Notes under the pieces: model-generated
The model's database searches: none
Seen by the model: the letters and a program-made list of their open reading frames with translations, nothing else
Told to the model about the DNA's origin: nothing
Position numbers and translations under genes: made by a program
NCBI GenBank assembly: GCA_016711225.1
Contig: JADJTK010000009.1
Coordinates: 248,001-312,000, forward strand
Origin: Opitutaceae bacterium
GTDB lineage: Bacteria > Verrucomicrobiota > Verrucomicrobiia > Opitutales > Opitutaceae
Direction: 5' to 3'
DNA length: 64,000 nt
Part shown: one piece after another, positions 1-8,824 of the stretch
Layout: each line of letters starts with the position of its first letter
Numbering within the stretch: position 1 is the first letter of the stretch

Positions 1-395
1 GTCGACCCCGGCCGCGAGGGTGAGGTGTCGGCCGCCGTGAAGCAAACGGCGTAGTGAGTATTTGAGGAAAGGTTGCACACCGTGTAGGTGCCGTTGGTCG
101 CGGCGGTCAGCGGCAGTGAGCCGTGGCGGAACGCGGCGGCTCCGCCGAGGATTTGCCCGGCAGCAGTCTGCGCCGGCGTGCCAGCGGTTTCACTGCCGGT
201 GAGAAGCGTGAAATACCCCGTGCCCGTCGCGCTTGATCGCAGGGTGAGCGTCACCTGATTGGCGCCAAGGTTGCTGATGGCAGGCGCGGTGACGGTGGGT
301 TGGGCGTGCGCGGCCGTCGCGCACAGGCCGTAAACCAGCGCCAAAACTGCGAGACGGCGAAGGAAGGACGGGAAGGGGGCAGCGAGGTGTTTCAT
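1..395 (-). CDS. N-terminal part of a secreted protein, cut by the window edge
   Basis: The frame opens at an ATG at 395 and is still open at base 1, so only about 131 residues are visible. It begins with a clear signal peptide: charged MKHLAAPFPSFLRR, a hydrophobic stretch, and an Ala-rich cleavage region ending AAHA before QPTVTAPAI. The mature part is rich in Thr, Ala and Ser (for example NLGANQVTLTLRSSATGTGY) and looks like a beta-sandwich or repeat-type extracellular protein. No catalytic motif is visible and I do not recognise a family. It is transcribed divergently from the histidine kinase gene at 629, with the inverted-repeat site at 526-566 between them. Export is well supported; function is unknown. 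Confidence 0.7.
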   Translation of the reverse strand, partial: MKHLAAPFPSFLRRLAVLALVYGLCATAAHAQPTVTAPAISNLGANQVTLTLRSSATGTGYFTLLTGSETAGTPAQTAAGQILGGAAAFRHGSLPLTAATNGTYTVCNLSSNTHYAVCFTAADTSPSRPGS

Positions 396-525
396 GGGAG
401 CACTTTGCGAGTCGTGTAGGGATGCGCCGCCCTGCAACGGCGCCATGGTTTGGGGCCGGACACACTGCAGCAGAGTGCACCTCGGCCATTCTGGTTCTCA
501 CTGGAGCCCGAAGGAAAACGACGCC

Positions 526-566
526 TGTAGGATTTTTCCTACAAAATCGCGTTTTGTAGGAAAAAT
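526..566. promoter_or_regulatory. Three alternating TGTAGGA half-sites with a perfect 15-bp inverted repeat
   Basis: TGTAGGA occurs at 526-532, inverted at 537-543, and direct again at 555-561. The last two sit in a perfect palindrome with arms 532-546 and 552-566 and a 5-nt TCGCG centre. The site lies in the divergent gap between the secreted-protein gene and the two-component operon. It is AT-rich against a GC-rich background. Spaced inverted heptamers are the usual kind of target for dimeric NarL/FixJ regulators, so autoregulation by the regulator at 1942 is a reasonable inference. A bidirectional terminator is unlikely because both genes point away from it. Confidence 0.55.
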
Positions 567-628
567 TAGCCCCGCATGGACGCCTCGCATGGACAACCCC
601 GCGAGCGTTCATAGGCTCGCGCTCGCGC

Positions 629-1945
629 ATGAACGACCAGGACGACCGCCCCCTCGGCCCCAGCGAAAGCCGCTGGCCAGCCCCGAGACAAGAGGATCCA
701 GCCCTCCGGGGCCTGCTCGACGACTATCTGCGGATGTATGCCACCCGAGATGATCGGCTGACCGCGAGGTTCGCGGAGAACTTTTCCGGCTTCACCGGCG
801 GCGGGGATTTCTTGGTCAAGAACCGGTTGGAATGGGTGGCCATCACCCGGCAGGATTTCGCCCAGGTCAAAGACGCGCTGCGGCTCGAGCTCAAGGATGT
901 GTGCATCCAATCGCTCTCGGATACGATTGCGGTGGCGACCAGTTTCTTCACCATCCATCTGCCGATCAAAGACCATATCCTATCGCGGGAGACGGCACGC
1001 CTGGTGTTGATCTTCCGCAAGGAGTCCGCCGACTGGATGATTGCCCACAGCAGCATTTCCATCCCTTACCAAGGCGTCGGGGTGGACGAGGTTTATCCGC
1101 TAAAAGACCTCGTCGAACGCAACCGTTTCCTGGAGGAGCAGGTCGCCGAACGCACGACTCAGCTCTCCGAGGCCAACGACCATCTGCGACAGACCAACGA
1201 GGAACTGGCGACGGAGATCACGGAGCACCAGCGCACTGAGCGGCAATTGCACGACCTGTTGGCGAGTCGCACCTGGGAGCTGCGGGAAGCCACCGCTATC
1301 GCCTTGCGCAGCGGCGCCGAGGAGGAAGACCGTATCGGCCGCGAGCTGCACGATGTGCTTTGTCCCGAACTGATTGGTCTGGCTCGCCATGCGGAGACCC
1401 TCGCCACCAGCCCGCAACCGCCTCCGGACCTAGCCGACCAGCTAGCCGCGCTCGCCGAGAAGGCCAGCACCGCCGCCCGGCGCGCCCGCAATCTTTCCCA
1501 TCTGCTGGCACGTCCCGATCTTGTGCACACCAGCTTTCCCGAGTTGTTGCAGGCGCAGCTCGACCAGCTAGAGAAGACCTTCGGGCTCACCTGCGAACTC
1601 ACCATCGACGAGGCTTTCCCGTCGCTCGGCCCCGAGCCGAGCGGGCACTTGATCCGCATTGTGCGCGAAGCGGTAACCAATGCCTCTCGGCATGGCGGTG
1701 CCCAACGGGTCTGGATCGACTGTGTCCGGCAGGGCGACCGAGCGACGGTTAGTATCTCGAACGACGGGCGCCTCTTGCCCTCACCGGAGGGGTTGGCCGC
1801 GGGGCTCGGGTTGCGCCAGATGCAGATGCGGGCCGACCAGCTCGAGGCGACGTTGAGCGTGCGCCCTGGACAGTCCTCCGGCGCAGTCGTGGAATTGACC
1901 CTTCCGGTTCCTCGCGGCCACGCCACTTCCCCCAACTTGTCATGA
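629..1945 (+). CDS. Cytoplasmic NarL-type sensor histidine kinase with SnoaL-like input domain
   Basis: A 438-residue kinase without signal peptide or membrane segment. Residues about 25-150 look like an NTF2/SnoaL-like fold (LLDDYLRMYATRDD, then beta-rich sequence to SSISIPY), probably the input domain. A coiled coil follows at about 160-235 (LVERNRFLEEQVAERTTQLS). The HisKA_3 phosphoacceptor is H241 in RELHDVLC, and the HATPase domain has its N box at N351 (REAVTNASRHGG) and a GLGL box at 392-395. It should autophosphorylate and pass phosphate to the regulator encoded next door, whose ATG overlaps this stop codon by 4 nt. The stimulus is unknown; a soluble ligand or partner protein is more likely than an external signal. 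Confidence 0.9.
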   Translation: MNDQDDRPLGPSESRWPAPRQEDPALRGLLDDYLRMYATRDDRLTARFAENFSGFTGGGDFLVKNRLEWVAITRQDFAQVKDALRLELKDVCIQSLSDTIAVATSFFTIHLPIKDHILSRETARLVLIFRKESADWMIAHSSISIPYQGVGVDEVYPLKDLVERNRFLEEQVAERTTQLSEANDHLRQTNEELATEITEHQRTERQLHDLLASRTWELREATAIALRSGAEEEDRIGRELHDVLCPELIGLARHAETLATSPQPPPDLADQLAALAEKASTAARRARNLSHLLARPDLVHTSFPELLQAQLDQLEKTFGLTCELTIDEAFPSLGPEPSGHLIRIVREAVTNASRHGGAQRVWIDCVRQGDRATVSISNDGRLLPSPEGLAAGLGLRQMQMRADQLEATLSVRPGQSSGAVVELTLPVPRGHATSPNLS

Positions 1946-2637
1946 ATTGCCCCCTGCGCGTTCTCATTGTCGACGACCACCCCGCCACCCGTGAAGGATT
2001 GCGGGTGGGTATCGCCTCGCAACCCGACCTTTTCGTGGCCGGGGAGGCCGATACATGGGTTCGGGCCCTGCAGTTGGCGTTGGCGCTGCGGCCCGACGTG
2101 ATGGTGCTCGATCTCAACCTGCCCGACGGCAACGGGTGGACCTTGATCGAACAACTCAAGAGCGCCCAGGCGTTGCCGGGCACGCTGGTGTTGTCGGTCT
2201 GCGAGGAGCAGGTCTATGCCCGCGGCCTCTTGCGGAGCGGAGCGCGCGGCTACCTCATGAAGGACGAACCGCTAGCCCGCATCCTGCAGGCGATCCGCGA
2301 TATCGCGGGCGGCCAGCTGGTCGCCAGCCCCGTATTGACCAACCAGCTCATCCAAGAGGCCCTCGGCGGGTCCGATGAACCGCCCCTGAGCGAATCAGCG
2401 GGAGGGCTGGGGGCATTGAGCGATCGTGAGCTGCAGATCTTCGCGTTGTTGGGGCGGGGCGATCGCAACAAGGAGATCGCCCCGCGGCTTGGGCTGAGTG
2501 CGAAATCGGTGGCCACCTACAAAGTGCGCCTCTTCAAGAAGCTCGGGGTGGGCAATACGCCCGAGCTGATCGAGCGCTTCCGTACTTCCGGGCTGCCGCC
2601 GGCGCTGGCGCCGGTGCAACCGCCCACAGTCGCCTGA
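1942..2637 (+). CDS. NarL/FixJ-family response regulator
   Basis: A 231-residue response regulator. The receiver domain has the acidic pair D11/D12 (VLIVDDHPATREG) and phosphoacceptor D57 (VMVLDLNLPDGNGW). A LuxR-type helix-turn-helix lies at about 155-215 (LSDRELQIFALLGRGDRNKE). It overlaps the histidine kinase by an ATGA junction, so the two are translationally coupled and almost certainly a cognate pair. The upstream TGTAGGA palindrome is a candidate target. The gene ends 6 nt before a REP-like inverted repeat and converges on the GH44 gene. Target genes cannot be told from the sequence, but the adjacent secreted-protein genes are candidates. Confidence 0.92.
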   Translation: MNCPLRVLIVDDHPATREGLRVGIASQPDLFVAGEADTWVRALQLALALRPDVMVLDLNLPDGNGWTLIEQLKSAQALPGTLVLSVCEEQVYARGLLRSGARGYLMKDEPLARILQAIRDIAGGQLVASPVLTNQLIQEALGGSDEPPLSESAGGLGALSDRELQIFALLGRGDRNKEIAPRLGLSAKSVATYKVRLFKKLGVGNTPELIERFRTSGLPPALAPVQPPTVA

Positions 2638-2643
2638 GTTTGG

Positions 2644-2708
2644 CTGGTTGTGGGAGCGAGTTTGCTCGCGACTGGGGGTGTCGCGCGCAAGCGCGCTCCC
2701 ACAACCAG
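2644..2708. repeat. REP-like inverted repeat (TTGTGGGAGCG family)
   Basis: CTGGTTGTGGGAGCG at 2644-2658 is repeated perfectly inverted at 2694-2708. Each arm extends into a smaller hairpin (GAGCGAGTTTGCTCGCG). It fills the gap between two convergent genes, where such an element can serve as a bidirectional terminator. Related single copies are at 14218-14242 and 47385-47402, showing a dispersed family. Confidence 0.75.
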
Positions 2709-2716
2709 GCACCTTC

Positions 2717-5569
2717 TTAGGGGCCGGTGACGATGGCCGGGGTCAAATCAGTGCCGATGTCGCTGATCAAACGCGTCTGAATGACTTGGGCCGGGGCGGC
2801 TCGCCCGCACGAGTCCTGGCCAGCGCCCATGATGACCCGGGAGAGCCCCCCGACGGCAATAAACCTGCCGTTGGGTTGGGCCAGTGCGCCGCCAGCGATC
2901 GTCGCCGCCCCCGAGCTGACGGGGTTGCCTGGATCGCCGATCGAGAACCCATTCAGTGCGATGTCCCCGGAAGCGATGCGCGAGCCGGCCTCCTCCTGGC
3001 CTTGCGCGGTCCCCGCATCGAAGAGGGCATTGCCGGGCGACGTGCGTAGTCCCCTGATGGTATCGCCAAAGTAGAGATACGGTTCGGCCAGGCCGCTGGC
3101 GGCGATATCGTGGAGGACCACGGTGGACGCCCCAATCATGGTGTGGGGCGCATAGATGCCGGTGTAGCCGGTGGTGGCGCTGTACGAGACGTTGCCTTGG
3201 TGAATGGATCCGATGGCGCCGTCGTCGTAGGTGCTGACAATTCCCGACACGGCGATGTCGGCCCATCCCACGTAGGTTGTATCGGGGCGGGTGACGCCGG
3301 GATTGTTGGCGGTGCCAACCGAGTAGATCGTGAAGTGGGTGGTGGAGTCGGCCCCGGCAAGGATCACGGTGGCCTTGCCCTTCATGTAGTCGATGCCGCC
3401 CTGGTTGTAGAGGGCGGGCGCCATGGGGCCGGCGACGGTTGTGGGATCGAGCACGATAGTGATCGCACCCGCCCCGGACATTTCCACCTGCACAATGCTG
3501 TTGTTGGGGTCGAGGTACGAGCAGCGCGCAATCTGGCCGAAATCGGCGGTGAAGGTACCGGCGGCCCCGGTGAGCAGGAACTGGTCGTACACGGCGCCAT
3601 TGGGATGGTGGATATCCTGCCACTCCGCCCGGGTCGTAATCGCGCCGGCGGTGCGTTCGCCGGAGGCGGGCAGCACGCCGAGTACTGCGGGCCGCGAGAG
3701 CACGTCGTCCACTCCCGAGACGACCACATCGTAGAGCCCGGCGTCGGCCGGGATCAGGGGGGACAAGGAGAGCGTGGCGGTGGTGGCGCCGGCGACAGGG
3801 GCGCCGCCGCGATACCACTGGTAGCTCAGGGGTCCGGTGCCGGTAGCAATCACATCCAGGGTGGCGGTTTGTCCCAGGGAGAAGGAGCGCGAGCTTGGGT
3901 GGTTCTGGGTGGCGATGACGGGGGCCTGGTCTGGTGAACTGAGGACGACGTGGGCTGCGGTAAGGGCGGGCAGATTCAGCGTGAAGCGGTTGGCCGCGAT
4001 CGAAGGAATCGGCGTGCGTTCCGTGATCGTCGCGCTGGCCGAGTCGAAGGCGAAGACGCGCGCGCTGGTGTAGGTGCGCGGCCCGGCGATCTCGATGGTG
4101 GTGGTCGTGGAGCTATCGTAGTTTTTGTTCAGCACGACGAGGTGCAGCTTCGCCTCGTCGTGGGAGTCGAGGGCGGCGTAGGCGGAGGCGTTGACGGTGT
4201 CGGAGGCCTGGGCGGAGACGGTGGTGTCGCCGTAGGTCGAGCCGAGGCCGTCGTAATTGCGATACAGGCGGAAGGCGGCGGCGGCGTAGGCGGCCTCGGG
4301 GTGGAGCTGCCAGAAGGTGGCGAGGTAGACGCCGTATTTGCCGTAGAGGCCGAGGTAGTCGGCCTGAGCGATGCCGCCGGAGATGTGCCCCTCGCCGCCG
4401 GCGTTGTATTCGGTGAAGGCGAGCTTGGTGCCCGGGTAGAAGGTGTCGATCGAGGTGCGCAGCTGGGGGAGATAGGGCAGGAAGTCGGCGAACCACTGGC
4501 CGATCCAGCTGTTCTCGACAAAGGTGGGGTCCCACAGGCCACGCGGGGCCTGCATCCGTCCCTGGTTGCACGCGATGTTGCTGTAGTCGGTGGTTTCCGA
4601 CACGCGGTAGCCCCCGGCGGAGTGCTCGCTGTAGTTGTGCAGATCGAGGACGTCGACAAGGCGCAACCCCGCGGTGGCGGAGGCCTGCCGCATCTGGTCG
4701 AGATAGTAGTCGATGAACCAGCGATACCGTCCGGCGCCCTTGGCCCGCTCGGTCGCCCAGTCGGGCGCGCCCTGCAGATCGCGGAAGCCCCCGAAGCCGT
4801 AGCTGACGAAGCCGAGCGTCTCGGCGGACGGATCCATGCGTTTGATGGTGCGCCCGAGCTCGGTGGAACGTGCGATCAGTTCGGTGCAGGTGAGCTTGGA
4901 GGGATGCAGGCGGGCGTGGGTGGCGGCCCAGAGGTCGGGCTCGTTGTCGAAGGCATAGCCGCGGATGCCGCGGGCCGAGGAAGCGGGGCCGTAGCGAGTG
5001 AGGAGAAAGTGGAGCAACTCGTCGGTATAGACGTAGCCGTCGGTGGTGTCGGGAGTGGTGAGCAGTGCGCTACCTTTGGTATGACGGACTTCAGCCCAGC
5101 GAGGGGAAGGGGCGGCCTCCGCCACGCTGACGCTGCCGCTCTGGTCGAGGGCCACGTAGCCGGCCATCGGCAAGGTGACAATCGAGTAGGGGACGCCCGA
5201 GGCCAACGACCGGTCGTGGAAGTTGGTGATGGTGATTCCGGGGACGCTGCGCAGCTCGGCAGGTAAGTTGCTGACCAGGTAGCCGTCGCTGCTGTGGTAC
5301 CAGTCGGAGCCGGCATTGGAGGCGTTGGTTTCCCAATTGTAGCCGGTGATGCGGTTGCCGCCCATGCGGCGCACGGTGAGCGGTGCGCTGGGGAGATCCT
5401 GGCTCGAACCGTAGATGTACGGGCTGATCGGGGCTCGATCGAGCCGCGGGTCGATGCGGATGGAAAGGGTGAGGTCGGCGGCGGCAGCGCTGGCGGCGGC
5501 GAGGCCGGCTGCAGCGAGCACGAAGGCGGCGCGAAGGCCGACGGTGGCGAGGGAGCATGGGGGGCGCAT
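2717..5569 (-). CDS. Secreted GH44 endoglucanase/xyloglucanase with Ig-like domain and shared C-terminal module
   Basis: About 950 residues from the ATG at 5569 (a TTG at 5587 is possible). A signal peptide covers residues 1-31. The catalytic part (about 32-550) matches glycoside hydrolase family 44: RRMGGNRITGYNWETN, then DNEPDLW with the probable acid/base E210, and FTEYNAGGEG with the probable nucleophile E387. The spacing of the two Glu residues is close to characterised GH44 enzymes. These cleave beta-1,4-glucan backbones such as CMC or xyloglucan by retention. An Ig-like domain follows (about 555-640, YQWYRGGAPV...DAGLYDVVV). The last 300 residues are the module shared with the next four loci (SIVQVEMSGAGAITIVLD, HFTIYSVGTANNPGVTR, GAGQDSCGR), ending in GP at the stop. 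Likely exported; the module's role is unknown. Confidence 0.85.
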   Translation of the reverse strand: MRPPCSLATVGLRAAFVLAAAGLAAASAAAADLTLSIRIDPRLDRAPISPYIYGSSQDLPSAPLTVRRMGGNRITGYNWETNASNAGSDWYHSSDGYLVSNLPAELRSVPGITITNFHDRSLASGVPYSIVTLPMAGYVALDQSGSVSVAEAAPSPRWAEVRHTKGSALLTTPDTTDGYVYTDELLHFLLTRYGPASSARGIRGYAFDNEPDLWAATHARLHPSKLTCTELIARSTELGRTIKRMDPSAETLGFVSYGFGGFRDLQGAPDWATERAKGAGRYRWFIDYYLDQMRQASATAGLRLVDVLDLHNYSEHSAGGYRVSETTDYSNIACNQGRMQAPRGLWDPTFVENSWIGQWFADFLPYLPQLRTSIDTFYPGTKLAFTEYNAGGEGHISGGIAQADYLGLYGKYGVYLATFWQLHPEAAYAAAAFRLYRNYDGLGSTYGDTTVSAQASDTVNASAYAALDSHDEAKLHLVVLNKNYDSSTTTTIEIAGPRTYTSARVFAFDSASATITERTPIPSIAANRFTLNLPALTAAHVVLSSPDQAPVIATQNHPSSRSFSLGQTATLDVIATGTGPLSYQWYRGGAPVAGATTATLSLSPLIPADAGLYDVVVSGVDDVLSRPAVLGVLPASGERTAGAITTRAEWQDIHHPNGAVYDQFLLTGAAGTFTADFGQIARCSYLDPNNSIVQVEMSGAGAITIVLDPTTVAGPMAPALYNQGGIDYMKGKATVILAGADSTTHFTIYSVGTANNPGVTRPDTTYVGWADIAVSGIVSTYDDGAIGSIHQGNVSYSATTGYTGIYAPHTMIGASTVVLHDIAASGLAEPYLYFGDTIRGLRTSPGNALFDAGTAQGQEEAGSRIASGDIALNGFSIGDPGNPVSSGAATIAGGALAQPNGRFIAVGGLSRVIMGAGQDSCGRAAPAQVIQTRLISDIGTDLTPAIVTGP

Positions 5570-5739
5570 GGGGGGATTCGAAAGCAACGCGCTCGCAGGG
5601 GCGGGGCAAGAGGCAAGGTGACCACCGACCTGTTTCTCGCCTGAACCAGCGGGAATTGGACGACGGGCGGAAGAGCGTCTCCCCGTAGCAATCGCCGGGG
5701 CCTGGAACGGCCCCGGCAGCGAAGGCCGGAAACCGGCGA

Positions 5740-6819
5740 CTATGGGCCGATGATGACGGAGGCAGTCAAGTCGGTGCCGTTGTCGTCGACGAGTCGGGTT
5801 TGGATGGTCTGGGCGGGCGCGGGGCGGCCGCAGGAGTCCTGGCCGGCGCCCATTTGGACCAGGGAGAGACCGGAGACGGTAACGACATCGGCGTTGGGCT
5901 GGGCGAGGGAGCTGCCGGCAATCTTGACCTGAACCTGCGCGGTGGGGCCGAAATACAGATAGGGAGTGGCATCGGTGGAGGCGGTGATACCATGGATGAC
6001 CACGAGCCCGGCGACGGAGTTCACCGTGGGGGCATAGAGACCGGTGAATCCGAGGGAGGCGTTGTAGTCGACGTTGCCCTGATGGATGCCGCCGAGTCCG
6101 CCATCCTTGGAAACGATACCTGCGGCCGCCACATCGGCCCAGCCGGCGTACTCCACATCGCTGCGGGTGACGCCGGGGTTGGTGGCGGTGCCCACCGAGT
6201 AGATGGTGAAGTGGGTGGTGGCATCGGCTCCCGCGAGGATGATCGTCGCCTTGCCTTTCATGTACTGGATACCGTTCTGGTTGTAGAGGGAGGGGGCCAT
6301 CGGGCCGGAGGCGTTGTCGAGCACGACCGTGATGGCGCCGGCGCCGGACATCTCGACCTGAACGATGCTCTCGTTCTCATCAAGGAAGGACATGCGCGCT
6401 ACTCGTCCGGTTGCGGCGGTGAAGGTGCCGGCGCTACCGGCGAGCAGGAACTGGTCGTAGACGTTGCCCTTCGGATGGACGATGCCTTGCCACTCCGCCC
6501 GGGTCGTGACGGCACCGGCGGTTTGCGATCCCGCGGGCGGCAGGACACCAACGACGGCGGGTTTGGAGAGGGTGCTGCCCGAGTCCGTCACGGAGACGTC
6601 GTAGATCCCGGCATCGGCCGGCGTGAAGGCGGGGAAAGTGAGCGTGGCGGAGGTGGCGCCGGCTACAGGGCGGCCGGCACGGTACCACTGATACGTCACC
6701 GGGGATGCTCCGGTGGCGGCGACCGTTAGGGCGGCGCTCGTACCGCTGGCGACGGACTGGCTGGCCGGCTGGGTGGTGATCGTGGGCCGCGTGACCGGCT
6801 GCGCCGTGGAAGGAGACAA
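5740..6819 (-). CDS. C-terminal third of a frameshifted secreted propeller protein: Ig-like domain plus shared module
   Basis: As read, a 359-residue frame with a TTG at 6819. It has no signal peptide and starts in the linker before an Ig-like domain (TITTQPASQSVASGTSAALT...YQWYRAGRPV), followed by the full shared module ending VIIGP. It continues the protein encoded by the frames at 6434-8824 and 8767-10161. The reading frame changes at about 6820-6840, just after GPAKEEEL. The 10161 frame and this frame are the same register, so the middle part is bounded by two compensating shifts. Best read as the C-terminus of one exported protein of about 1,470 residues. Confidence 0.7.
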   Translation of the reverse strand: MSPSTAQPVTRPTITTQPASQSVASGTSAALTVAATGASPVTYQWYRAGRPVAGATSATLTFPAFTPADAGIYDVSVTDSGSTLSKPAVVGVLPPAGSQTAGAVTTRAEWQGIVHPKGNVYDQFLLAGSAGTFTAATGRVARMSFLDENESIVQVEMSGAGAITVVLDNASGPMAPSLYNQNGIQYMKGKATIILAGADATTHFTIYSVGTATNPGVTRSDVEYAGWADVAAAGIVSKDGGLGGIHQGNVDYNASLGFTGLYAPTVNSVAGLVVIHGITASTDATPYLYFGPTAQVQVKIAGSSLAQPNADVVTVSGLSLVQMGAGQDSCGRPAPAQTIQTRLVDDNGTDLTASVIIGP

Positions 6820-8824
6820 GCTCTTCCTCTTTGGCGGGCCCGAAGGCCCGGCAGTTGTACGATTTCACCATCCCAACACCCAGAGCCCACCATGTGATCT
6901 CATACTGCCAGAGCGCATCCTCCACCAGACGAACGCGAAGGCAAAGGCAGTCACTGAACACGCCGGCCGGCGTGGTGACGGACTCGATAGCGAATAGGCT
7001 GTACGCCGCAGTCTGGGACCCGGTCCAGACTCCGTTACTGTAAGAATCGCTTACGAGGATGGCCGATTCGCCGACCGCCATCGTTGCCGGCAACTGGAAA
7101 GAACCATCGAAACGTTGGGCCAGCGGACCAGCCGAGTCGCTTCCGCCGATGCCGAGTCGGTCGCCGTGGCTCGTGTAGTAGTCGGTCCACTCCGAACTCG
7201 GGGCGAAGCTTCCGGCGCTGGCGACGCCGTAGGCACCGGAGAATGCCGCCACGCGCAACACGGCCGGATGGGCGGTGGCTCCGCCCGTGTAACTGGTGAT
7301 CGATCGATCAAGGCCCACGACCGCCGTGCGCCGGTGCGTGCGCTCCGGGGTATCGCCCGTGCGCGAGTAGATCCATTCATTGCCGACCACCAGCGGGTTG
7401 AAGTAGTCGAGCAGTCGGTAGCGCGGGCCGGCCACGCCGGAGATGCCGAGCATCACTGACTGGCTCATCACGAAGCCGCCAGGGCCCGACACTTCGACAG
7501 AATAGCGGCCGAAGTCGGGGGGTTGGAGGTTGGGTAAGACCAGCGTGGCGCCGAGAGACCTGGCTTGGCCGTCTTTGTACCACCGGTAGGCTAAAGCCTC
7601 TCCGATCGCGTCCACCGAGAGCGTGACGAGTTCGCCCACACCCGCATCGAGCGAGGTTGGCTGGCGGGTGATGCGCGGGAGCGGCGGCAGAGCCTCCGGC
7701 TTGAGCATGATGAGCCCGTTGAAGGGAACGCCGTTGCGGGCTCCGTAGGCGCCGCAGAGCAGCAGCCGACCATCGTCGGTGTACTGCATGCTCGGGACGG
7801 CAGAGCCGGTTACATCGGCCGCCATAAAGGCTGTGTCGAGCGAGTCATCGGCGCGGAGACGGAACAGGGGACCCACACGGATGCCGTTGATGGATCCCTG
7901 ACTACCAACGAGCAGAACCTTGTTGTCGGATTGGGCCGCAAGCCCGGAAAACCTCCCAAGCGATAGACGCGCCGGATCCGCACCGGCGTCCGCCACCGAC
8001 CCATCGGCGTTGAGGCGGGCGAAACCGAGGCGGGGTTGACCACCGACCGATTGGAAACCGCCCCCCACGAGCAGGCGGCCGGAGGCATCCGTTCCAAGCC
8101 GGTACACCGAGCCCGGACCCTGGTCCGAGCCCTGTGGATAGAGCCATTCGCCTAACGGGTTTAGCCAAACCAGCGAGCGACTGCTGCCGTAGTTCTGACT
8201 AATGCTACCGGAAAAGGCAAAAGCACCGTTAGCGGCTGCCTCGAGCGCGTAGATGTTTCCGGAGGGGCGAAACTGGAGGTTCATGGACGGATCACGCCGG
8301 CCATCGGGCAGAAGCACAACCACTCCTGTATCCAGTAACTCCCCATTGTAGCCGGAAATCCAACCAGCCGCGACAATGCGCCCATCGGGCAGGACTCGGA
8401 TATTGTCGTTGAGGAGCGAGCCGAAGCCGGTGCCGGCGTTGAAAAGAAACGATGGATCGTTTTGCCCGTTGGGGAGTAGGCGCCGGGCGACTGCCGGACC
8501 GCCGCCGACGGCGAGGAGCGCGCCATCGCCTTGCGTGACCAACGTCGCGATTGAGAGACCTAGGCTCGGGGGCTCGAATGCGGTGTCGGTGCTTCCGTCG
8601 GCATTGAGGCGTACGAGCCCGGGGCAGGCCACATTGTTGGCGTAGGCAAAACGACCGGCGACGATCCATTTTCCCCCAACGGAGGGGAGAAGTTTCTGCG
8701 GAAAACCGGCGGACCGCAGCCCAAGAGCTGCCGTGGCCACGGGCGCTCCGTCTGGAGCGTAGCAGGCTAGCCCTCCGGGAAATGGAAATCCGGTCGAAGC
8801 CGAGAAACCGCCAATATAGAGCAC
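6434..8824 (-). CDS. Middle part of the frameshifted secreted propeller protein (delta-60 repeats, Ig-like domain)
   Basis: The meaningful part of this frame runs from about 8890 to 6830. Residues before 8824 still read sensibly (ERLGSPWENVLYIGGF), and those after GPAKEEELV are out of frame. It holds more propeller-like repeats (KWIVAGRFAY...LVRLNADGSTDTAFEP; RLLVGGGFQS...FARLNADGSV; RLLLCGAYGA), an Ig-like domain (RITRQPTSLDAGVGE...YRWYKDGQ), and a region of unknown fold (YFNPLVVGNEWIYSRTG to WWALGVGMVKSYNC). The repeats match delta-60/RCC1-like beta-propeller units, which mostly bind ligands rather than catalyse. It is joined to the frames on either side by single-base shifts. Confidence 0.65.
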   Translation of the reverse strand: MLYIGGFSASTGFPFPGGLACYAPDGAPVATAALGLRSAGFPQKLLPSVGGKWIVAGRFAYANNVACPGLVRLNADGSTDTAFEPPSLGLSIATLVTQGDGALLAVGGGPAVARRLLPNGQNDPSFLFNAGTGFGSLLNDNIRVLPDGRIVAAGWISGYNGELLDTGVVVLLPDGRRDPSMNLQFRPSGNIYALEAAANGAFAFSGSISQNYGSSRSLVWLNPLGEWLYPQGSDQGPGSVYRLGTDASGRLLVGGGFQSVGGQPRLGFARLNADGSVADAGADPARLSLGRFSGLAAQSDNKVLLVGSQGSINGIRVGPLFRLRADDSLDTAFMAADVTGSAVPSMQYTDDGRLLLCGAYGARNGVPFNGLIMLKPEALPPLPRITRQPTSLDAGVGELVTLSVDAIGEALAYRWYKDGQARSLGATLVLPNLQPPDFGRYSVEVSGPGGFVMSQSVMLGISGVAGPRYRLLDYFNPLVVGNEWIYSRTGDTPERTHRRTAVVGLDRSITSYTGGATAHPAVLRVAAFSGAYGVASAGSFAPSSEWTDYYTSHGDRLGIGGSDSAGPLAQRFDGSFQLPATMAVGESAILVSDSYSNGVWTGSQTAAYSLFAIESVTTPAGVFSDCLCLRVRLVEDALWQYEITWWALGVGMVKSYNCRAFGPAKEEELVSFHGAAGHAAHDHHPAGQPVRRQRYERRPNGRRHRSIPGDVSVVPCRPPCSRRHLRHAHFPRLHAGRCRDLRRLRDGLGQHPLQTRRRWCPAARGIANRRCRHDPGGVARHRPSEGQRLRPVPARR

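Noticed and set aside
3950..5266. Plus-strand frame opposite the GH44 gene (438 codons)
   Set aside because: Gly/Val-rich antisense product with no resemblance to any protein; the minus strand has recognised catalytic motifs.
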